DNA of 64,000 bases, taken from the NCBI GenBank assembly GCA_022575985.1, contig JAKSXM010000107.1, forward strand, positions 2,790,001 through 2,854,000. Direction: 5' to 3'. Below are positions 20,150-31,731 of this stretch, piece after piece. Both the position numbers and the translations under genes were made by a program. The notes beneath the pieces are model-generated. The model did no database searches and was not told where the DNA came from. It saw only the letters and a list, made by a program, of their open reading frames with translations. Source of the stretch: Anagrus nilaparvatae. Taxonomy: Eukaryota; Arthropoda; Insecta; Hymenoptera; Mymaridae. Position 1 is the stretch's first letter; each line of letters begins with the position of its first letter.

Positions 20150-23100
20150 TTATTCACTCTCTGTAGCATATTTAATCATTTCCTCAGTGATTTTATAGTG
20201 ACCCCAGGAAAGTGTGTCTGTAGAGTCTTTGACGCGACATCTTTTGTTGTCAAATGGAGATAAGGCTAATTTTGTAGTTTTCTCTGTAGCTAAATTATGA
20301 AATCTAGACCTAATGTTGTACTGATCCCTGTATAAAAGTTCGTGTTCAAAAAGGCACCGTCTGTAATCTTCCGGCTCAATTGTTGTAGCAACGACGTGTG
20401 AATTTATACCCTTGAGTTTTTTAGCGAATACTGCATCTTCGAATAGAACCATGTAGGCTTTGCTACGAAGACCCAAGACCTCATAAACTATACGACCGTT
20501 GCATTCGTCCTTCATTTTACCGACCTCTTTTTTGTGTAACCTTTGTATACCATAGGGATTGGGTATTGGATAATCTGAGGTGTCAAAGCGATCTTGATTG
20601 GTTTTCATCATTTCATATACATCATGGCCCTTAATATCGTATATCAGAGAATCTGTGTCACAATACAACAGCTTACAGTTGTCCTTTAGCTGGTCTTTCA
20701 TGAAGTCATAATGAAATTCATAAAGACAAACTTTGGAAAGGTCTAATATGCAAAAACCTGCATAGATTGGTTTATCTATGTAAACTTCGGTCTTTGAGAG
20801 TTCGATTGCGACAAGTTCTGGTGTGAAAATAGTGCAGTTCTTAAAATTTGGTTTACCAATATACGCTTCAGCTCCATAGCGACCATACCAGTATGACTTG
20901 AGTTTCACGACTTTCCGATTACGGACGTTTTCCATGGTTTTACCTGAACAAAAAAGTAATAAAAAAAATATTAAATGACTTTTTTAGATAATAATTTTTA
21001 TAATTTTAATAATTTTTTATTTACCATAGATGGCGTTGTTCATCAATTTATAGAAATTCTTCTCGAACTCGGTCAATGACATCGCCCTTAGCCGTGTGTT
21101 TAATTCAATGTAGCTTCTCAACCATGGTGCCTGATTGAACTTGAGTACCCGATGAATTTTTTTCAGTTTTAATTTATTTTTTAAGGCATACTGCAAGTAT
21201 TTGTAGTGTATCACGTAGTTTTTCTTATCGTGAAGTGTTGTGAGCAACTTTTCTTGACTGGAACCTGGAGGCTTAACGTGTTCTGGACAGAATGGTAGGT
21301 CGTTATGTTCATCGTGAAGTTCCTTTGGATATTCGAGATCGACTTCAAGGATGTAACCAACTGGCGAATCGTCGTTGACATTGTAGTCGGTAGTGTAGAT
21401 GTCCTTTTCATCGACCCATTCGAAATTACCATATGTCTCATTGCCCAGCCATAGAGGTTATTTACGTCATAATACATGAGATATCTGATTTCATCCTCAC
21501 TTCTGAAGTTCTCAGGTTTCATGTATTTATTGTTGGCCTTGGCGTAACGGTTGCTGCACTGGCTGATACCTCCACGAATACCCTTTTCGATGAACAAGAT
21601 CATGTCAATATCATCAAGCAGCTGCAAATTGACTTTAGTATATTTCAACATGGCGTCCCATGTAAATCCAGGAGTCGTGTAATAGTGCATGGGATCCAGA
21701 CCATAAGTTTTCAATCCACTCTCCCGGAAATTTTCACAAACCTGTAAAATAATTATAAAAAATTAGTAAAGAAAATATATTAAATTAAATTTTTTAATTA
21801 CCTCAGCTAAAAGCATGACATCCGTTTTCAGGTATAAGTCTGAATATTCTCCTAGGTCTTTGATGTTGAATGTATCCCATACTTTTTCTGCATGTAAGTA
21901 ATCGTCTCTGGAGACGGGTTTTCCCAGCAAAACGTTGTCGAATTCTTCTTTCGGTGGCAACTTATTTTCATTTAACTTTTCGACACAGTCAACGTAGCTG
22001 TATGGAAAAATGCCTTTTCTGCAGAGAAGATTAATTAATTCGTCGCTCATTCCTGGAAACTGACTTTTCAAAATTTCATACGATTGTAAATATGAAGCCA
22101 ATTTATCTAGCGACGAATTCATAAACTTGTAGGAGTCGATAAACTTGTAGTTTACATTATAACCATCTATTTGCTTCTTGGTGAAGGATATGTACTTTTC
22201 GCTGGTCTGAGGAATGATATCAACGTCTCCCTTACATGCAAGAGCCAAATCCTTGATCAAATAATGTGAGTCATAGCCTGATAAATTGTGAAAAACTACA
22301 CTTATTGTGTTGGAGATTTTGTAATTGACGTTACAAGAACTATGTGCTGGGCCTCTATATTTTCCCGTCAGATGGCAGTGGTCGTGTACTTTATGTCGAT
22401 TTTCACCTTCAAAGCCATTAATTCCACAAATGTGACATTCAGTTGCATTTTCATGAGCCTCGTCTTCTTCTGGAGTTAACGGTAGCATTGGTATTTGATT
22501 CTTAGAGTCAAAGACCATGTCAGCAAATTTCGCGAATTCACGTAGCTGGTTTATGAACCATTTTGTTGGTTCTGGTCCTCTATAAAAATCGTATTTTGAC
22601 AAACGATCATCATAACTACATTTTAAGTAGTACCCCACACTAAAAGCTTCATGAACTTGGCATATTTTAGGATCAGAACCATCAGCTGGTTTCTTTAAAA
22701 CAGATTCGAAATCAGCGTAAACGACAAATGGCATCTTCTCCTGGTTTGAAAAATTTGTGAACTGAATATTCTTGAAACCTTCATCTGGTAGTTTTATCTT
22801 GCATTTATTCATAACTGAGCAGTCTTTTTCATGTTTTTCTAATGCTTTCTCGTCATAAAAATAATGCAACCAACGATCACAGGTTTCTTTTTTACCATTA
22901 TGATTTGCCGTTTGTTTTCTAAGAAGTCCAGATAGAGAATTAATAAAGACATAGTGAAATTTTGGTTCTTCATCTTCGTTAATAATTTTTCTTTTCTTAG
23001 CTGCTGGTACCGTTGAATTTTCCAAACCAGAAAATCGTTCACTCATTACATTTGCTTCGTCTGCTTCATCTTCTTCTTTTTTCTTATCACCTTCGTCGAT

Positions 23101-24180
23101 ATAATGGTCCTGAGCCAGCACTAAATTTACGTGATTTTCCTTCTTCGAATTTGTAAGGTGATAAGGTGAAAAAATATATTTATCCTGGAACTTTTGTGCA
23201 ATAAAAACATTTACAGATATGTTAAGATGAGCGTTGTCTTTTTCAAACTTTGAAATATTTGCAGGATCCATTGGATATTCAAAGTTCTCTACAAAATTTA
23301 CATTTTCAGCTTTTTCATATTTTTGATATTTTGATACTTGGTTTAAATTATCGCGGAAAGTAGTGCTATATTTTGGATTGTTCTTCATAAGACCTAATAA
23401 AATACACCACTTAAAACACTTATTATCTTTCTTGTTTTCTATATTAATACATGAGCGATTACTAATAATTTTTTGTGGTAATCTAAAATATGAAGACCCT
23501 GCGTGAACTGGATTGTACTTGCTGGCATGTACTTTCAAAAATTGTATGGATTTTAAAGACCATCCAGATCCATTCTCCTCAAATTCTTCGACTTCTTTTA
23601 ATAGTGGATTAATAACAGAATTAGTATACCATTCACGTACATTTGATGCTGGGAAGATACTCATAGCTGCAGTATTGAAATATTTATTTTCACTCATACT
23701 TTTATTCTCTGTTTGAACGCTATATTCTGCAACGAGGATAGTATATACTTTGATTGCTCCCTTTTCACGCATGATGTCACTATCAACTCCATTAAAGACT
23801 ATATATGCATCTTCCAAAAATGATTTGATGTCCAAATGACGCAAATTTTTGATAATACCAGTCTGAATGTTTCTTTCAAAAGCTAATTCCAAAGGAATCC
23901 ATTTCACACCAGTAAGAATTTGATTAGCGCTTTGTCCGGTTTTGACAATTAGTGATGTCAATGAATCCTTTATACTGGTAAGGTATGCATATGTAAATTC
24001 ACAAGTCTGCTTTTCAGAGCTCTTGAAAGCTGAGTTGGTAAATAAATGTTTCACCATTTCCAAATGTAACTTGTTTAAGTTGAGATGCTCCTCAACTAAA
24101 TTTGAATCTTGCTTACATGCTTGCAAACTTGAAGCAGCCTCCAACTTTATCTGTCGACATATATCAACAACAGTTGTCAT
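20150..24180 (-). pseudogene. PolB: Protein-primed family-B DNA polymerase with endonuclease-VII-like insertion, one frameshift
   Basis: This would replicate the element from a terminal protein. There are three coding exons: 24180-21802 (793 codons), 21741-21025 and 20943-20150. The introns of 60 and 81 bp have GT/AG ends, and a leader intron is likely at 24244-24182. The N-terminal ~480 residues are unrecognised. The exonuclease motifs are VVYADFES (about residue 487), FHNLSGYDSHYL (about 630-641) and YLKTDVMLLAEV (about 781-793). Between the first two sits CHICG...HDHCHLTGKYRG...C, an endonuclease-VII-like zinc site (about 580-617). The polymerase motifs are [16 protein letters not shown] at the exon 2/3 junction, and YCDTDS. 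Around 21434-21438, just after motif A, the frame shifts: five bases remain between the two in-frame parts, consistent with loss of about ten bases. All catalytic motifs are otherwise intact, so inactivation looks recent. Family DNA_pol_B_2 is confident. Confidence 0.9.
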
Positions 24181-24591
24181 GCTGTAAAATAAAATAAATA
24201 ATTAAAACTTAAATTTACAATAAATATAAAAGTTTTTAACTTACATTCAAATGTGAACCCTTCGTCGATGTAGTAAAAGTCGTTAAAATATTATAAAATG
24301 TTAGGTAACAGTTATAAAATTATAAAAATTATAACAATTATAAAAAACTATAACAATTATAACAAATATAACATATAACAATAACAAAAACAAATATTAT
24401 AACAAGAATAACAACGATAATAACAACAGCACAATGGAGACGCAGCGAAAACTATAGTTGATAGAGCACAACTATAGCTAAAACTTTAAGGCTGATGGAG
24501 AACAACCGGAAAGCTACTTCTTTACTTTTAGATTGATTAGGAACAATCAAAAAGTAGAAGAAATAAAGAATTCTCATGCTTGGAACCGTTT

Positions 24592-24601
24592 CTTTTATAT
24601 A
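24592..24601 (-). promoter_or_regulatory. TATA box for the polymerase gene
   Basis: TATATAAAAG on the minus strand lies about 410 bp before the polymerase ATG, leaving room for a leader exon ending at the GTAAGT donor at 24244-24239. A second TATA-like word, TTTATAAAAG, lies at 24851-24860 and reads on either strand. Confidence 0.5.
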
Positions 24602-24609
24602 TTTCTCGG

Positions 24610-25621
24610 TCCATAAGAGAGCACTAGTGCAAGTGAAATAGAAATAATGTGAAAGAGAGGGTGAGTGTACTAAGCTCCTCCCAATTTAGTGCGAGCCAAT
24701 TAAATCGTATAATTTACCCCCACTATTTCACCTTACATACTGCGCATCTTACTGCACATCCCCACTACTTCAATTAACCATTGCGCATCCTTCTACACAT
24801 CCCCACCACTTACCTGTTTCTACTGCGCAATCAAATGCGCAACCCCCACTTTTATAAAAGTTCACTCCGAGCAGGTGTTATTCTTGGAATAAATTGCGTC
24901 ATAAATAAATAACTTTTTTCTTGGAAACACTTTGAATAATATGATACAATAAATCAATAACTTTTTTTCTTGGAAACACTTGAAATAATATGATGCAATA
25001 AAAATTTTTTTACATAATATTATTTTCTTAGAATATCGTTGTAAAATTATTATTATTTTATTTAAATAACCTTTCAGGTTTTAAAAATAAAACAATAGAG
25101 GGCTTCTTAATTTTTATCTCGCAAGTGACAAATTTTGTTCTTACTTAGTATATAAAGGAAGAATTTTCACCTATAGTATATAAGTGTATGCATCTATATT
25201 TATATTTATGCGTAGGTAATAAATTGATAATAAATGAGAATAAAAAATAATGATAAAATCAAAAATAATGATAATAATAACATATTTTTTTACTAAAAAA
25301 ATTTAACAGCAAATTCAAATTCACTAAAAATGAAGAAAAAACTTCTTTGCCGATAGTCGATAAAACTTCTTTACCGACAGCTGATAAAAAAAGAAATCAG
25401 TAAATAAATATTGTGACAATTTATACATACATAGCCTCTTATACAATTGCATGTGTCCACTATTTGGTTGATTAAAGAAAAAAAAATGGCGTAAGTGCAA
25501 TTGTGAGATATGGTCCATCCCGCGGTCAACACAACCGCCATCTTAAATATGTGGACCACCATCTTGTACATGGCCACCATCATGAATCAAAAAAAAAATT
25601 ATTAAAAAAAATCATTAAAAA
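24610..25621. other. Upstream region of the polymerase gene and right subterminal DNA
   Basis: No gene. It holds ACTGCGCA at 24739-24746 and 24822-24829, further TGCGCA words at 24783-24840, CCCCACTT blocks, and at 25320-25385 two copies of 'aacttctttgccgatag/aacttctttaccgacag'. The GCGC words match those near the element's other promoters. Confidence 0.5.
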
Positions 25622-26069
25622 GAAAAAATGGCGGAAACATCTCGTGCAACTGCACAATGTGGGCCGCCATCTTGTGCAACTGGAGGACACGCACGACCGG
25701 GCGGTACCCCCCACCATCGGCTTACCCCACCACCACTCCTCCCCCCACCACATTTTATGTGAAACGCCCATAGTCTATCTACCCTCATAAATGAAAGTGG
25801 AGTCCTGGGCGCTGTAAAGTGGCGATAACTCGAAGCTTCATTTACAAAGTGAGAGAAACGTTGATATCCACTTTCAGCTACCCCTTCTACTACCCCTATT
25901 CACGATTTGAAAGTGAGCATGTAGGTTGATTCCACTTTCAAATCATGAGTGGGGTAGCTGTAAAGTTTGTGTAAAGTGGATATCAACGTTTCTCTCACTT
26001 TGTAAATGAAGCTTCGAGTTATCGCCACTTTACAGCGCCCAGGACTCCACTTTCATTTATGAGGGTACT
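25622..26069 (-). repeat. Right terminal inverted repeat, split by a MITE
   Basis: 25622-25781 mirrors the left terminal repeat, and the last two bases (CT) lie at 26068-26069 beyond the inserted MITE. Further subterminal CCATCTT words occur at 25510-25590. Confidence 0.75.
25782..26065. mobile_element. Foldback MITE inserted in the Polinton right end, TA duplication
   Basis: CCCTCATAAATGAAAGTGG at 25782 is answered by its exact complement ending at 26065, with arms of about 95 bp that pair nearly perfectly. TA at 25780-25781 and 26066-26067 is the duplicated target, as for Tc1/mariner-type MITEs. Removing it restores both the Polinton terminus and its 6-bp duplication. It has no coding capacity. 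The high arm identity suggests it is the youngest insertion here. Confidence 0.8.
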
Positions 26070-26075
26070 TGGAAA

Positions 26076-26802
26076 TTTCTGTAACTCAATAAGGATAAAA
26101 AATCAATTTGTGACAAAATTTATTGGAATATTTCTTTAGTAAAAAAATTACATATACCTCCATCAAATAAATTATTTTAAATTTAAAAAAATTCAAGGCA
26201 AACATAAATTGAATTTCTTTTGTCAAGTATTATAGAATAATTTGTAACCGTTGAGGGAGACCACTTGTAAACGAAATGTTATTGATGGTTTTTGAGTCTA
26301 TACAGACAACACTTTATTCTTCCACCCATATAACTTATATCAAACTTTGAAAACGTCCTAAGAATCATACACAAGATTTTTTCTTTTTATGGAAAATTCT
26401 AAATCTTAGGGGACGATTGTCACAATTGTTCTAAATATTATTACTTGTAAGTATTTTTTTAAAACATTTTTCATGATTTCTTTACAGTTTTAAAATTGTT
26501 AACAATATAGTAAAAGATGATTGAAATTTCTTAGGGCTGAATTTACACTTTGATAAATTGAAAAAAAAATTTATTTAAAGTTTGAAAAAAAGTGAAGACT
26601 TAATTTACTTTAATCTTTTTGAACCTTTATATAGATTATTTATAATGTTCGATTTTTTCTCTCAAGAAAATGTGCTTGCCTGCAATCAAGTTCATTAATG
26701 TATGTTCTTGTTTAAGAAATTATAAATTTTTTCTAAATTATTTTTTGCTTGTAAACAAATTTGAAGCCTTTAGAAATTAATTAAATTAATAATCTTAATA
26801 TC
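26076..26802. other. Interior of the older inverted-repeat element, right part
   Basis: AT-rich, noncoding, between the Polinton's 3' duplication and the right outer arm. No ORF or recognisable domain. Confidence 0.5.
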
Positions 26803-26990
26803 AATTATCTATTCAATATTCTCAAGATGCATATTCATAATAAGGGTTTCTTAAATAAGCTAATGAAGTGTCTAAAACCTTTGATAATTCAAAGTGACTT
26901 ACTTTTAACTCAACCATTCATATAAAACGAAGCATCAAAGTATAGCATCAAACTCATTGAAATGTCGAGTCATACTAAACAATGAGTTAA

Positions 26991-28558
26991 TTTCTCGACG
27001 AAAATTGCGTATAAATGTCAATTTTATAAAAGTCTTTCTTTTGCATCAAAGAATAAAGTTACTCTTTTACATACAGATAAATTTTGCTTTATTGTATGCG
27101 TTTTCTGTACAACCAGTTTAACTCACTGAATAATTCTTATCCTTAAGGAATTTCGTGAAAGTGATTAAAAGAAGAGATTTTTAAATTTGTAAACATATAA
27201 AGAGGTCGTGCAAAAAAAAATCGTAACGCTAATACAATCGTTCGGTGTTTAAAAAAACTACCTTGTTACCCAAAATGTGGTAACAAAATGTAACAAAAAA
27301 TGTAAACTTGAATTTTGCGTGTAGAAAGGTTTTTAAATCTTTTTGGCTAATTATTAACTACCTCTAATTAGACGTTAAAGTCGTTTCACCTATGCTTTTA
27401 ATGGCTAAAAATAATCTAAAATACAATTAAAATAATCCCTCTAAAAATGGAAAATATTGTTGAGTTATTGAGTAATTAAATTTTCTAAAAATAATGATAA
27501 TAGTACTTTAATTTATTAGATTATTAATTTTAGTTAAATTCAGTTTGTTTAGCTTTTTTTGAGATCATATTTTTGATTGTTTTAAAAAAGCACAATACAG
27601 AATGTTACTAATTTACCGGTTATTGGTAACCTCCTGTTTTGTAACATTTTTTAAAACAAACAAAGGATCTTTTTTTTGACAACGATGAAAGTATTATAAT
27701 TTTTTATGTACCTTATTTTAAAGAAAAATGAAAAATAATTATGCTCTAGATTTGATATATACTTTTAGGCCAATCTGGTACTTTTGGGCCAATCTGGTAA
27801 CACTTCAACCACTGTCACGTGAACCATTTGGGTCAAAATAAACAAAATACACCTTTCAGGCCAACATGGAACCATCTTCACAATACCTCAATCACGCTAC
27901 GGGGATTGGCGCACAAATCAGGCAGGGGGTCTAGCCCCCTAGTATACAATGTGTATAATTGTAAATAGAGTTAGTGTGTATGTTGTAAGAGAGGAGAGAG
28001 ATCACGCTGGTTCGCACGGCCTTGCACGGCCTTCTTGGGATTAACATATCAATAAATTATATCGTTACAAAACCTAAATTGTGTTTTGCCATTTTATTTC
28101 ATTCCACAGTTTCATCAAATGATTTAACCAGCAACAATATTAAACATAACTTGAAAAAATAAATTCCAATGCAATTCTTTATTTGAACACTTAAAAAAGA
28201 TTAAGATCGAGATTAAATTATTGAAAGATCTTTTGCATTTAATAATAAAGATAATCATTAGTTAAACACAACTAACCATAAAATTTTGATAATTATCCCG
28301 ACTACTTAAATAAATGAGACAAGAGTAAATAATTTTTTTACGGCTTAGCAGCTCTATAATTAGTTTTTATTATATTACTTTTAGTTTAATTATAAATAAT
28401 AATATTGAAGGAAAAATTATAAACTGTAAAGTTTCAGTAAAGTTTTTTAGAAACTTTAAAAAAATATTTATAATTATGATTCATGAAAAATTTATTAAAA
28501 TATTTATAATTATGATTTATGAAAAATATTTATATTTATTATGATTCTTATAAATTTT
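26991..28558. other. Noncoding stretch with a possible LTR-like fragment
   Basis: Mostly AT-rich. About 27820-28075 is different: 'cacgctacggggattgg', 'ggggtctagccccct', 'cacgctggttcgcacggcc' and an AATAAA followed by 'tatatcgttaca' suggest the end of a retroviral-type LTR. There is also a tandem pair GGCCAATCTGGTA at 27769-27798. I could not find a start/duplication pair, so the LTR reading is weak. Confidence 0.35.
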
Positions 28559-28671
28559 GGTTCCTCAAAGAGGAACCATTGTGTTAGGTAAAAATTTGAT
28601 TTTCTATTTTTTGGCATATAAGCACGTTTTGGGACCCCAGGAAGCTAAAAAACCTGTTTTTAAAAAAAGTC

Positions 28672-28673
<2 letters not shown>

Positions 28674-28732
<59 letters not shown>
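28674..28732 (+). repeat. (GT)n microsatellite in repeat copy 1
   Basis: About 29 GT units. The same site carries (GT)n or (AC)n in copies 2-5 (44002, 46074, 57540, 63637), so it belongs to the family. ORFs reading Val-Cys or Thr-His here are artefacts. Confidence 0.9.
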
Positions 28733-28733
<1 letters not shown>

Positions 28734-30302
28734 TATGTATGTAATCGGTGATATTTCATAAATATTATGGAATTAAGACCTAATTTTTTTTTCAAAAATT
28801 TTTTCACCAAAAAAGCTCGAGGTACTTTTTTTTTTTTTTATTTGGATGTAATACCTCATTTATTTCCACGAAAGTACTTATATTTGAAAGTATGGTTTTT
28901 ACTCGATATATCGAATCTGATACTTAATTTTTTGAAAATTTTTTTCCCAAAATTTTTTTCAAAAAAAAATACAAAAAATACAAATTTTTTTTTTCTTTTT
29001 GGACGTAGTACCTAATTTATTTCCATGGAAGTACTAGTTTTAAGAACCTTGTTTATTGTTATTTTTTGGATCTGATACTTAATTATTTCAAAATTTTTTT
29101 TGTCAAAATTAAAAAAATAGAAAAATAAAAAAAAATGCAATATTTTTTTTTTTTTGGGTTTAATACCTCATTTAATTCTATGAAAGTACTAATATCTGAA
29201 AATATTGTAACTAGTGATATTTCAAAACCATTATCGAATTTAAATATTAAGACCTAATTTTTTTACCAAAAATTTTTTTATCAAAAAATCTCAAACCTCC
29301 CCTTTTTTTTTATTTTGGATGTAATACCTCATTTATTTCCATGAAAGTACTTATACTTGAAAGTATGGTTTTTACTTGATATCTCCAATCTGATACTTAA
29401 TTTTTTGAAAATTTTTTTCCTAAAATTTTTTTCACAAAAAAATACTAAAAATACAAAACTTTTTTTTCTTTTTAGACGTAGTACCTAATTTATTTCCATG
29501 GAAGTACTAGTTTTAAGAACCTCGTTTACAGTAATTTTTTAGAATTGATACTTAATTTTTTCAAAATTTTTTTCTCAAAATTAAAAAAAAAGAACAATAA
29601 AAAAAACTGCAATATTTATTTTTTTTTTGGTGTAATACCTCATTTAATTCTATGAAAGTACTAATATTTTAAAATATTGTAACCAGTGATATTTTAAAAC
29701 AATTATCGAATGAATACATAACTTTTTTTTCCAAAAATTTGTTTATTAAAAAAATCTCAAAATACTTTTTTTTTTTAATTTGGATGTAATACCTCATTCA
29801 TTTCCATGAAATTACTTATATTTGAAAATTTCAAATCATAATTTCAAATTGAAATTTCAAATTTCAAATTGAAATTATGATTTTTACTCGATATCTTGAA
29901 TCTGATAATTAATTTTTTGAAAATTTTTTTCTCCAAAATCTTCGTCACAAAAAAATACATAAAACACAAAATTTATTTTTCGTTTTGGACATATCTAATT
30001 TATTTTAATGAGAGTACAAGTTTTAGAAATTTAGTTTATAGTAATTTTTTGTATCCGATCACAATTTTTTTTTTTTATTTTTATATAAATTATAACACAC
30101 AAGAAAGAGTGATGGAAATCTTGCCTCTTTTTGACTTCCTTGGATTATTTTGCTCGTTGCTATGTTTATTAAATTTATGTATGCAGCTTAATGAAATTAT
30201 AAACAATAATAAACAGCCTAAAAATATTAAATGGTTATGTTTGCATTTTAAAGTTATATTGGCATTTTTTAAAGAATCAAACAATTTATAGAATTAAATA
30301 AT

Positions 30303-31731
30303 AGTCAAGGCGCCAGCAATGTTAAATGCATCCAAAAATTTTTTCAGCACTAGAATGGATGCACCTCATTGAAACTTACGTATTTTTGGTCGCTGAAACC
30401 GATTTTGAAGGTTTCATCCATTTTCGGATGGCCAGTTTTGAGTAATGGACGCTATATAATAAAAAATCGGCGAAAAATTAGCAATATTGGTAATATCATG
30501 AAAACAATAGCTAATTGAGCCTATTTTGGGTACCCCAAAAAGGTTTTCTGGGTCGCTGATCACGATTTTGAAGACAGATTTATAAAAAACAAAATGGCGG
30601 ACTCAAAATAACGTGTTTCTAACCTCAGAAACGGCGATTTATGCTGTTTTAAGCATATTTACGTTGTCTAATAAGTTTTTCGGTCCAGTTATAAAGATTC
30701 TGAGTTCATATTTTTAATTTTCAAAATTGCGGGCTAAAAATGCGGATTCCTAACTTCAAAATCGACAATAAATGCTATTTTAAGCATTAAAATGTGTTAC
30801 ATTTTAAGTTTTTGGGGTCAGTGATCACGATTCCGAGGTCAGATTTTTAATTTTCAAAATAGCGGGCTAAAAATGACGGATTCCTAACCTTAAAATCGAC
30901 AATAAATGCTATTTTAAGCATTTAAACGTGTTGCATTTTAAGGTTTTGGGGTTGGTGATCACGATTCTGAGGTCAGATTTTTAATTTTCAAAATAGCGGG
31001 CTAAAAATGGCGGATTCCTAACCTCAAAATCGACAATAAATGCTATTTTAAGCATTAAAACGTATTACATTTTAAGATTTTGGGGTCGGTGATCACGATT
31101 CCGAGGTCTGATTTTTAATTTTCAAAATAGCGGGCTAAAAATTACGGATTCCTAACCTAAAAATCGACAATAAATGCTATTTTAAGCATTTAAACGTGTT
31201 GCATTTTAAGTTTTTGGGGTCGTTGATCACGATTCTGAGGTTTAAATGCTTAAAATAGTTCTTATTGTCGATTTTGGGATTAGGAATCCGCCACTTTTAG
31301 CCCGCTATTTTGAAAATTAAAAATATGACCTCAGAATCCTTGTAACTGGTCCAAAAAACTTATTAGACAACGTAAATATGCTTAAAACAGCATAAATCGC
31401 CGTTTCAGAGGTTAGAAACACGCCATTTTGAATCCGCCATTTTGTTTTTTATAAATTTGTTTTCAAAATCGTGATCAGTGACCCAGAAAACCTTTTTGGG
31501 GTACCCAAAATAGGCTCAATTAGCTATTGTTTTCAAGATATTACCAATATTGCTAATTTTTCGCCGATTTTTTATTATATAGCGTCCATTACTCAAAACT
31601 GGCCATCCGAAAATTGATGAAACTTTCAAAATCGGTTTCAGCGACCAAAAATACATAAGTTTCAATGAGGTGCATCCATTCTAGTGCTGAAAAAATTTTT
31701 GGATGCATTTAACATTGCTGGCGCCTTGACT
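30303..31731. mobile_element. 1429-bp foldback element (AGTCAAGGCGCC ends), 5-bp duplication
   Basis: AGTCAAGGCGCCAGCAATG at 30303 is answered by its complement ending at 31731. ATAAT flanks both sides (30298-30302 and 31732-31736). Copy 5 of the host repeat, near 61640-61660, has the uninterrupted site with a single ATAAT, an empty-site proof. The left arm contains about four tandem units of 155 bp with 'tttttaattttcaaaatagcgggctaaaaat'. Confidence 0.8.

Larger units (their letters stand above)
11365..26069. mobile_element. Polinton/Maverick-like self-synthesising element (14.7 kb)
   Basis: The left end reads TGGAAA then AGTAGATAGACTATGGGCG from 11359. The right end, if the MITE 25782-26065 and its duplicated TA are skipped, reads the reverse complement, CGCCCATAGTCTATCTACT, then TGGAAA at 26070-26075. 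This gives a perfect 6-bp duplication and AG...CT termini, both known traits of Polintons. The terminal inverted repeat is about 165 bp. Inside are a protein-primed family-B polymerase and four other genes, but no recognisable integrase, packaging ATPase, protease or capsid gene. Excluding the MITE the element is about 14.4 kb. It may be a defective or divergent Polinton, or a distinct PolB element class using similar ends. Confidence 0.8.
11050..26990. repeat. Outer inverted-repeat pair enclosing the Polinton-like element
   Basis: About 188 bp at 11050-11237 (starting TTAACTCATTGTTTAGTATG) recurs inverted at 26803-26990 with few differences. Both arms end in TTAA, so this may be a TTAA-target element whose interior is 11238-11358 plus 26076-26802. 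The Polinton-like element lies between the arms, far from the middle of any natural palindrome, which indicates that it inserted into a pre-existing foldback element. Confidence 0.65.

Noticed and set aside
22288..24187. Plus-strand and alternative-frame ORFs within the polymerase gene
   Set aside because: Shadows; the polymerase motifs fix the minus-strand frame.
24450..24577. Small ORF of about 41 codons in the polymerase leader (minus strand, ATG near 24577)
   Set aside because: Could be an upstream ORF, but the transcription start is not known and the peptide is unremarkable.
28604..28810. ORFs of Thr-His or Val-Cys repeats at 28557-28810, 45950-46268, 57426 and 63496
   Set aside because: They are translations of the GT microsatellite within the repeat family.
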